5,784 bases of DNA from Bacillota bacterium (GTDB lineage Bacteria; Bacillota; Clostridia; Peptostreptococcales; Acidaminobacteraceae): the NCBI GenBank assembly GCA_030529205.1, contig JAUMXJ010000079.1:1-5784 (forward strand), read 5' to 3'. The translations under genes were made by a program, and so were the position numbers. The notes below the pieces were generated by a model. The model worked only from the letters and a program-made list of their open reading frames with translations. It was not told the DNA's origin and searched no databases. Numbering within the stretch: the first letter of the stretch is position 1; the number at the start of each line of letters is the position of its first letter. Below are positions 1 to 5,099 of the stretch, in pieces.

Positions 1-1
1 C

Positions 2-1816
2 GACGCACAGGGTGATTTGTCGATTGTGAATCGAGAAGAAGAATCGGTACGGGATTCTAAAAACAGTTCGGAAAACAGGGGTTCGGAGATCACCGGTTCG
101 GAGATTACGAGTTCGGAAAAAGAAAAAACACGAAAAACCGAGAGCAAGCCTTCTGTAAAGGGACAGAAAAAGAAGCCTTCGGCAGTGCGTGAAACGCCGG
201 ATTCCGAGAAAAACGATACGCGAAAAACAGCCAAAAAAGAAACGGACCGCCCGAGAACAAATGCGGTTGAAGGTCAGACATCCAATCATCAACATTCCTC
301 CGTACCGAGTGCGGTCGTCTCTCAAAATTCAATGAGAAAGACAAAGAAGCAGGAGGTCGGAAAAGCGGACAATGCCGCAGCACGAGAAGGCGGTGTTGAA
401 ACGAAGGCGGAAGACGCTCCTGCTGTGGAACAAAAAACGCAGACTCGCGATTTTGAAAAGAAAGGCGGAGAGAGTCGTAAGAAGAGAAGAAAGCCTTCCA
501 CCACATATGTGAACTCGCTCGTCGGAATGGTGAAGTATGAAGAAACTTCCGCTTCCGGAGAACGGGAGGCAGCCGATTCGTCATCTCGGATCGAAGAGAC
601 CGAATCGCCGGTCGAGGATACCTTATCCGCGGTTGATAATGAGTTTGACGCCGTTATGGAACAAGAACCTTCTAAAGAACCGAGCGGCATTCGTGTGGAA
701 GGAATTTTCGAGTTATCGGATCAGAGCGGTGCAACATACGGATTTTTGCGTCAGAACGGGATTTCATCCGAAGATGATATTTATGTCTCCCCGATGTTTG
801 TTAAGAAATTCAATCTAAAGAGCGGCGAGTTGGTGCGTGGGTATGCGAAGTTGGAGCAGACGGACCGACACAGACCGATTACCTATGTATCGGATGTAAA
901 CGGAGTTCCGCCCTATACGACCAGATCCAAGCACAAATTTGACGATATGACGCCGCAAGTTCCGAACCAAAGATTCCATCTTTCCCATAACGGAAACGAT
1001 ATCGCCATGCGTATTATCGACTTGATTGCACCTGTCGGAAAGGGGCAAAGAGGCCTGATTGTCGCACCGCCGAAATCGGGTAAGACCATTTTGCTTCAGA
1101 AAATCGCGAAATCGATCAAAAGAAATTATCCGGAAGTGGAACTGATGATTCTGTTGATTGATGAAAGACCGGAAGAGGTTACGGATATGAAGGATGAGGT
1201 GGATGCTGCCGTCTATTATTCCACATTTGATGAACTGCCCATCAATCATATTCGCATCGCGGAACTTGTGTTGAACAGGGCGCGCGGACTTGTCGAGATG
1301 GGCAGGGATGTTGTGATATTGCTCGATTCTATTACGAGATTGGCGAGGGCTTACAACATTGCGATGCCGGCGTCCGGAAGGACTTTATCCGGAGGTCTCG
1401 ATACCAATGCGCTCCACAAGCCGAAGAGATTCCTCGGTTCGGCGAGAAACATGATCGAAGGCGGATCGCTCACGATTATGGCGACAGCCCTGATCGAAAC
1501 CGGATCCAAGATGGACGATGTTATTTTTGAAGAGTTTAAGGGCACCGGCAATATGGAGCTGATTCTGGATCGAAAACTGAGCGAAAAACGAATTTTTCCG
1601 TCTATCGACATCAAAAAATCAGGTACCAGAAGAGAAGAGTTGCTCCTGAATCGGGAAGAGTATGAGGCGGTGATGAAGCTGAGAAGAGCACTGGATCAAA
1701 ACAGCGGCAATGAACCGATCGAACTCCTGAGCGAAGAATTGATGAGGACCAAGGACAATGCCGAGTTGATTGCGTGGATCAATCAAGTGTTCGTAGAGAA
1801 CAAATTCAGGAAGTAA
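2..1816 (+). CDS. rho: Transcription termination factor Rho, 5' end beyond window, long N-terminal extension
   Basis: Rho is a hexameric RNA-dependent ATPase/helicase that loads on untranslated RNA and ends transcription. Numbering from a TTG at 17, the primary RNA-binding cold-shock fold lies at about 224-297 (TYGFLR at 240-245, DDIYVSP). The RecA-like motor follows: Walker A GLIVAPPKSGKT at 346-357, IDERPEE at 381-387, Walker B DVVILLDS at 431-438, R-loop region TGSKMDD at 495-501 and EEFKGTGN at 505-512, with K508 matching E. coli K336. Residues 1 to about 222 are a charged low-complexity extension rich in K, R, E, S and T; the first aromatic residue is F146. The frame stays open to the window edge, the TTG at 17 has no properly spaced Shine-Dalgarno, and no folded Rho N-terminal helical domain is visible, so I infer that the true start lies upstream. 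The stop is TAA. No intrinsic terminator follows the gene. The identity is certain; only the start is not. Confidence 0.97.
   Translation, partial: DAQGDLSIVNREEESVRDSKNSSENRGSEITGSEITSSEKEKTRKTESKPSVKGQKKKPSAVRETPDSEKNDTRKTAKKETDRPRTNAVEGQTSNHQHSSVPSAVVSQNSMRKTKKQEVGKADNAAAREGGVETKAEDAPAVEQKTQTRDFEKKGGESRKKRRKPSTTYVNSLVGMVKYEETSASGEREAADSSSRIEETESPVEDTLSAVDNEFDAVMEQEPSKEPSGIRVEGIFELSDQSGATYGFLRQNGISSEDDIYVSPMFVKKFNLKSGELVRGYAKLEQTDRHRPITYVSDVNGVPPYTTRSKHKFDDMTPQVPNQRFHLSHNGNDIAMRIIDLIAPVGKGQRGLIVAPPKSGKTILLQKIAKSIKRNYPEVELMILLIDERPEEVTDMKDEVDAAVYYSTFDELPINHIRIAELVLNRARGLVEMGRDVVILLDSITRLARAYNIAMPASGRTLSGGLDTNALHKPKRFLGSARNMIEGGSLTIMATALIETGSKMDDVIFEEFKGTGNMELILDRKLSEKRIFPSIDIKKSGTRREELLLNREEYEAVMKLRRALDQNSGNEPIELLSEELMRTKDNAELIAWINQVFVENKFRK
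65..124 (+). repeat. Four tandem 15-bp units coding for pentapeptides in the Rho extension
   Basis: The hexamer TTCGGA occurs at 67, 82, 97 and 112, exactly 15 nt apart. Each unit codes for five residues: SSENR, GSEIT, GSEIT and SSEKE. The middle two units match at nearly every base. The period is a multiple of three, so unit gain or loss would keep the frame. This suggests recent slippage or duplication inside a disordered segment, where length changes are tolerated. Confidence 0.8.
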
Positions 1817-1833
1817 TCAATTCACGATAAATT

Positions 1834-1850
1834 TATTTGACAATCAAATA
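1834..1850. promoter_or_regulatory. 17-bp palindromic operator candidate overlapping the -35 box
   Basis: TATTTGA (1834-1840), spacer CAA, then TCAAATA (1844-1850) forms a perfect 7-bp dyad centred on 1842. It overlaps the whole -35 hexamer (1837-1842), the usual place for a repressor to block RNA polymerase. The size and symmetry suit a dimeric helix-turn-helix protein. The sequence is AT-rich, so chance is possible, and I do not recognise it as a known Zur, Fur or LexA box. Confidence 0.45.
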
Positions 1851-1865
1851 TAAAGGTGATAGACT
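1837..1865 (+). promoter_or_regulatory. Predicted sigma-A-type promoter for rpmE with extended -10
   Basis: The -35 box is a consensus TTGACA at 1837-1842. After a 17-nt spacer comes TAGACT at 1860-1865, four of six matches to TATAAT, preceded by TG plus one base at 1857-1859, the extended -10 element that compensates for a weak hexamer. Transcription would start near 1872, giving a leader of about 25 nt before rpmE. This lets the small ribosomal protein be expressed independently of rho. Confidence 0.7.
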
Positions 1866-1897
1866 CTTATATCGTGAATATAAACTGAGGAGGAATT

Positions 1898-2098
1898 ATG
1901 AAAGAGGGAATCCATCCGAATTATGTAGAAGCTGAAGTTAGATGCGCATGTGGCAACACATTTAAAACTAAATCTACAAAACCAGAAATCAGAGTTGAAA
2001 TTTGTTCCGAATGCCATTCATTCTTTACAGGAACCGTAAAGAATGTTGAGAGAGGCGGAAGAGCTGAGAAATTCAGGGATAAGTACAATCTCAAATAG
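1898..2098 (+). CDS. rpmE: 50S ribosomal protein L31, zinc-binding type
   Basis: This 66-residue protein has the full length of zinc-type (C+) L31, a small protein of the 50S subunit that contacts the 30S near the central protuberance. The four expected zinc ligands are present: C16 and C18 in CACG, and C36 and C39 in CSEC. Family landmarks include the N-terminal KEGIHPNY, the central [10 protein letters not shown], and the HSFFTG segment followed by a basic tail. The ATG is fixed by a strong GAGGAGG at 1887-1893, four bases upstream. Zinc-type L31 is commonly paired with a zinc-free paralogue that replaces it under zinc starvation; no paralogue is in this window. Codon choice is more AT-rich than in its neighbours (four of five Arg codons AGA, the other AGG), as expected of a highly expressed gene. 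Rho upstream is its usual neighbour in Bacillota. The stop is TAG, read only by RF1. Confidence 0.98.
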   Translation: MKEGIHPNYVEAEVRCACGNTFKTKSTKPEIRVEICSECHSFFTGTVKNVERGGRAEKFRDKYNLK

Positions 2099-2120
2099 CA
2101 GATTCATACTGATGTTAAGG

Positions 2121-2156
2121 GTACCGTATTTGTCATGGAATAAATACGGTATTTTT
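2121..2156 (+). terminator. Intrinsic terminator after rpmE
   Basis: TACCGTATTT (2122-2131) pairs perfectly with AAATACGGTA (2142-2151), a 10-bp stem around a 10-nt loop, and a G-U pair can extend it at the base. A run of five T follows (2152-2156). The stem is only moderately GC-rich, so termination may be partial. It begins 22 nt after the rpmE stop codon and ends 23 nt before the next start codon. There is no matching A-run on the left, so it works on the + strand only. Confidence 0.88.
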
Positions 2157-2179
2157 CGACTGTAAAAAAGGAAAGAACT

Positions 2180-3094
2180 ATGGAAAATGTCGGAGGACAG
2201 GCGCTGATTGAAGGCGTGCTGATGCGCGGACCGAAGAGGTCTGCAATTTGCGTAAGAGATTCCAAAGGTGAGCTTGTAACGAAGGTATTCGACAATAAAC
2301 GCAGGATTGATTGGATTAAAAAGATTCCGTTGCTTCGAGGCGTTTATGCACTGATCGATTCGATGGTGATGGGAATTCAGGCTCTGAATTATTCCGCACA
2401 GTTTTTTATTGCGGATGAAGAAGAAACGGGGTTCGACCGTTTTTTAAGAAAGATATTCGGCAAACATGCGGAGAGTGTGGCAATCGGACTGACGATGTTG
2501 ATTTCGTTTATGTTGGCAGTTTTTCTTTTTACCATTCTTCCGACGGTGATTGTCAATTTTTTAAAGAACTACTTGACAAGCGGGTGGCTCTCTTTCGTGG
2601 AAGCGGTGATAAAGGTCACCGTGTTTTTGACGTATATCGGAATGATCTCCAGATTGAAAGATGTACGCCGTGTTTTTCAGTATCACGGAGCGGAACACAA
2701 GAGTATATTCAATTATGAGAGCGGATTGGAGCTCAGCGTCGAAAATGCGAAGGCGCAGCCGAGACTTCATCCGAGGTGCGGGACAAGCTTTTTGTTCTAT
2801 GTGCTTGCGATAAGCATCGGGGTGTTCTCTTTCGTGACATGGGATAGTCTGATTGTGCGGATTGCTTTGAAAATTGCACTTTTGCCTGTGATTGCCGGAA
2901 TTTCTTACGAGTTCATCAAACTGAGCCGCTTTAAAATGCTCAGACCGCTCAGTGTGCCCGGACTGTATCTTCAGAAGATCACAACGCAGGAACCGGATGA
3001 GAAGCAATTGGAAGTCGCCATTACCGCATTGAAGGCGTCCCTCGGAATGGAGATTTCGACCCCGTTGGTAGACGAAAACCCGGCTGCCGAATAG
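2180..3094 (+). CDS. DUF1385 (YqhQ-family) multi-pass membrane protein, function unknown
   Basis: This 304-residue protein matches the DUF1385/YqhQ family in length and landmarks. It opens with the family signature GGQALIEGVLMRG (5-17). Hydrophobic segments likely to cross the membrane lie at about 100-128, 136-156, 203-221 and 224-246. Between the second and third sits the conserved core: FQYHGAEHK at 166-174 and RLHPRCGTSF at 195-204. H169, E172, H173, H197 and C200 would face each other at the membrane surface, which suggests metal binding or catalysis, though no activity is established to my knowledge. The C-terminus has PGLYLQKITTQEP (260-272), also family-typical, and a short acidic tail. 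The ATG at 2180 has AAGGAAAG at 2168-2175 with good spacing. Members commonly sit next to prmC and prfA in Clostridia, as here, which hints at a link with translation termination or simply a shared operon. Family assignment is firm; function is open. Confidence 0.93.
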   Translation: MENVGGQALIEGVLMRGPKRSAICVRDSKGELVTKVFDNKRRIDWIKKIPLLRGVYALIDSMVMGIQALNYSAQFFIADEEETGFDRFLRKIFGKHAESVAIGLTMLISFMLAVFLFTILPTVIVNFLKNYLTSGWLSFVEAVIKVTVFLTYIGMISRLKDVRRVFQYHGAEHKSIFNYESGLELSVENAKAQPRLHPRCGTSFLFYVLAISIGVFSFVTWDSLIVRIALKIALLPVIAGISYEFIKLSRFKMLRPLSVPGLYLQKITTQEPDEKQLEVAITALKASLGMEISTPLVDENPAAE

Positions 3095-3133
3095 GACAGT
3101 GTTAATCTTTTTGCGTAGATTGCGCCGGTCATG

Positions 3134-3137
3134 AGGA
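3134..3137 (+). promoter_or_regulatory. Ribosome binding site that decides the prmC start
   Basis: AGGA lies eight bases before the ATG at 3146. The in-frame ATG at 3131 lies upstream of this site and has no Shine-Dalgarno of its own, and the ATG at 3161 is poorly spaced from any. The start at 3146 is therefore preferred. Confidence 0.65.
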
Positions 3138-3145
3138 ATCTGTTT

Positions 3146-4030
3146 ATGAGTTTGATTGAGATGAGTCCGGATTTGAGTTTGAGGAAGCTGCGTCGATATT
3201 TGGCGGATTCCCTTTCGAAGATTACGGAGTATGCGGAGCGCGAGGCGGATATCATTTTACTTGAACTGACGGGATTGGATAGAGCCGCCGTGATGTTTGA
3301 CGAGACGGTCGCGGATGATTACATTGTCAAAAAGGCGTCGAGCATTCTTGAAAAGAGACTTGAGAGAATTCCTCTGCAGTATATTCTCGGGAAAGCATAC
3401 TTCAGAAGACTTGAGTTGCAAGTCGGGGAAGGGGTTCTGATTCCGCGTCCGGAGACTGAAATTTTGGTTGATTTTGTTCTGGACGAGGTTCGGCGGATTA
3501 AAAAAATTCGCGGAGACCGAATGCCGGTTCGGGTTCTGGATATTGGAACCGGCTCCGGCGCGATTGCGGCGGCGATTGCGGATGAGAGCGATTGCTCCGA
3601 GGTGATGATAGAGGCGGTGGATATCAGCGAAAAAGCACTTGCCGTCGCCGAGGAGAACCTGAAAAAATATCGGAATGTGCGTCTCTATCAATCCGATTTG
3701 TTCGATCAAGTGCAGGGTTGTCTTGATGTCATATGTTCCAATCCGCCGTATATCGCGGAGCGGGAGAGAGACGAACTGATGCCCGAGGTGCTTCGCGAGC
3801 CGGAGCTGGCTCTTTTTGCGGAGGAGGACGGGCTTCGGATATACCGAAGAATCTTGATGCATTTACAAGATTACATGAATGAATACACTTCGGTGATATT
3901 TGAAATCGGGGCGACGCAGTATGACGAAGTAGAGAAATTATTCTTTGAGATTTTAAAAAGAACGGATGTGGAACCCGTTTATGATTACTCGGGTAGGAGA
4001 AGATTTATATGCATGAAAAACTTAAAATGA
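3146..4030 (+). CDS. prmC: Peptide chain release factor N5-glutamine methyltransferase (PrmC/HemK)
   Basis: PrmC transfers a methyl group from S-adenosylmethionine to the side-chain amide of the Gln in the GGQ motif of class I release factors, raising their activity. In the 294-residue protein starting at 3146, an N-terminal helical domain (about 1-75) that recognises the release factor is followed by PLQYILGK and the family signature IPRPETE at 99-105. The SAM-binding loop VLDIGTGSG is at 130-138, an acidic ribose-contact strand EAVDIS at 156-161, and the catalytic NPPY at 199-202, which binds the substrate amide. The C-terminal DYSGRRRF is typical too. An ATG at 3131 would add five residues but lacks a ribosome binding site. 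The gene follows DUF1385 after 51 nt with no terminator and overlaps prfA, the gene for its substrate, by 22 nt. The stop is TGA. Length and motifs are complete. Confidence 0.96.
   Translation: MSLIEMSPDLSLRKLRRYLADSLSKITEYAEREADIILLELTGLDRAAVMFDETVADDYIVKKASSILEKRLERIPLQYILGKAYFRRLELQVGEGVLIPRPETEILVDFVLDEVRRIKKIRGDRMPVRVLDIGTGSGAIAAAIADESDCSEVMIEAVDISEKALAVAEENLKKYRNVRLYQSDLFDQVQGCLDVICSNPPYIAERERDELMPEVLREPELALFAEEDGLRIYRRILMHLQDYMNEYTSVIFEIGATQYDEVEKLFFEILKRTDVEPVYDYSGRRRFICMKNLK
3995..4000 (+). promoter_or_regulatory. Ribosome binding site of prfA inside prmC
   Basis: AGGAGA lies eight bases before the prfA ATG at 4009, within the codons for the C-terminal SGRRR segment of prmC. It favours the start at 4009 over the in-frame ATG codons at 4027 and 4030, which have no such site. 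Ribosomes finishing prmC pass directly over it, which suggests translational coupling. Confidence 0.8.
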
Positions 4031-5079
4031 TGGAGGCGAAGTACGAGGAATTGTCAATTAAAATCGGCGATCCCGAGGTTCTTGCCGACAGAGACAATTG
4101 GCAGAGGCTTGTCAAGGAGCACTCCGAGCTGAGACCGATCGTCGAAAAGTATATCGAATATTGCGAGATAGAAAGACAGATTGCCGATACGGAGGAGATG
4201 ATCAAGACGGCGGATGATGTCGAGCTGGTGCAGATGGCAAAAGAAGAACTGCACGAGCTCAAACAGAGTATGAACGCGTGCGAACAGCAGGTGAAGATGC
4301 TTTTGATTCCGAAAGATCCGAATGATGAGCGAAATGTCGTCTTTGAAATACGCGCCGGTGCGGGTGGCGATGAGGCAGGTCTTTTTGCGAACGAATTGTT
4401 GCGCCTATATCAAAAATACGCACAATCCAACCGCTGGAAATTTGAAATCGTGGATATTTCGGAGAGCGGTATCGGCGGAATCAAAGACGCGGTTGCCATG
4501 ATTAAGGGAAAACAAGTCTTCTCCCGTATGAAGTACGAGAGCGGGACGCACAGGGTACAGCGAATTCCGAAGACCGAATCCGGAGGAAGAATTCATACTT
4601 CCACCGTCACCATCGCAGTCCTCCCCGAAGCGGACGAGGTGGACATCGACTTCAGGGAAGAGGATTTGAGAATCGACACATTCCGTTCTTCCGGAAACGG
4701 CGGACAGAGCGTCAACACGACCGACTCCGCGGTGCGTATCACACATATTCCGACGGGCTTGGTGGTGAGTTGCCAGGACGGTAAATCGCAACTTGACAAT
4801 AAGACGCGTGCAAAAGAAGTCCTCAGGGCGAAGCTCTATGAAATCGAGCAGAACAAGCTTGACAGCGAGAGAGCGGAGGCGCGTAAGAGTCAGGTGGGAA
4901 CGGGAGACCGCTCAGCCAAGATCAGGACGTACAACTTTCCGCAATCCAGGGTTACGGATCATAGAGTTCCTCATACCGTCCATAATTTGGAAGCGTATAT
5001 GAATGGAGAAATCGACGAAATGCTCGACACGGTCGCTGAGCATTTCAGAGCTGTCGCACTCAGCGAAAATGAGGAATAA
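4009..5079 (+). CDS. prfA: Peptide chain release factor 1 (RF1)
   Basis: RF1 reads UAA and UAG in the ribosomal A site and triggers release of the finished protein. The 356-residue length is normal for the family. The N-terminal helical domain (about 1-100) ends in the family-typical LLIPKDPNDE, followed by EIRAGAGGDEA at 113-123. The codon-reading tripeptide is PKT at 187-189, in RVQRIPKTESGGR; the PxT form marks RF1, whereas RF2 has SPF. The catalytic GGQ is at 231-233 in SSGNGGQSVN, with Q233 the expected target of the PrmC encoded just upstream. The C-terminal domain carries GDRSAKIRTYNFPQ (299-312) and RVTDHR (314-319), as expected. The start at 4009 aligns with the usual RF1 N-terminus and has AGGAGA at 3995-4000. 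The first 22 nt overlap the prmC end. The gene stops at TAA, readable by both release factors, and has no in-frame stop or frameshift of the kind used to autoregulate RF2. Confidence 0.98.
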   Translation: MHEKLKMMEAKYEELSIKIGDPEVLADRDNWQRLVKEHSELRPIVEKYIEYCEIERQIADTEEMIKTADDVELVQMAKEELHELKQSMNACEQQVKMLLIPKDPNDERNVVFEIRAGAGGDEAGLFANELLRLYQKYAQSNRWKFEIVDISESGIGGIKDAVAMIKGKQVFSRMKYESGTHRVQRIPKTESGGRIHTSTVTIAVLPEADEVDIDFREEDLRIDTFRSSGNGGQSVNTTDSAVRITHIPTGLVVSCQDGKSQLDNKTRAKEVLRAKLYEIEQNKLDSERAEARKSQVGTGDRSAKIRTYNFPQSRVTDHRVPHTVHNLEAYMNGEIDEMLDTVAEHFRAVALSENEE

Positions 5080-5099
5080 TACCGGATCAGCTTTTGAAA

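Larger units (their letters stand above)
1820..1879. repeat. Perfect 10-bp inverted repeat flanking the rpmE promoter
   Basis: ATTCACGATA at 1820-1829 is the exact reverse complement of TATCGTGAAT at 1870-1879. The arms are separated by 40 nt and their centres are 50 bp apart, close to five helical turns. The left arm lies upstream of the -35 box and the right arm covers the predicted transcription start. With a 40-nt gap and no following T-run this is not an intrinsic terminator. It could be a pair of operator half-sites bridged by a regulator, or a long-range RNA stem in transcripts reading through from rho. No regulator is identified. Confidence 0.6.

Noticed and set aside
17..19. TTG as the start of rho
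   Set aside because: The purine-rich AGGGTGA upstream is only about one base away, too close to serve as its binding site. The frame is open to the window edge, and the usual Rho N-terminal domain is missing, so the start is more likely upstream.
502..511. Palindrome CACATATGTG inside rho
   Set aside because: A single 10-bp palindrome inside coding sequence for TYV is plausible by chance, and nothing else marks it as a site.
105..584. Minus-strand ORF of 159 codons opposite the Rho extension
   Set aside because: It is antisense to a low-complexity coding segment, has no recognisable domain, and its length follows from the codon bias of rho.
1820..1879. The inverted repeat as a rho terminator
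   Set aside because: The gap of 40 nt is too long for an intrinsic terminator and no T-run follows the right arm.
2130..2155. TTGTCA with TATTTT as a promoter for DUF1385
   Set aside because: The spacer would be only 14 nt and the pair lies within the terminator hairpin and its T-run.
3257..3862. Minus-strand ORF of 201 codons opposite prmC
   Set aside because: The + strand encodes a complete PrmC with all motifs across this stretch; the antisense frame shows no domain or binding site.
4405..4791. Minus-strand ORF opposite prfA
   Set aside because: It is a shadow of the strongly conserved RF1 frame, with no domain of its own.
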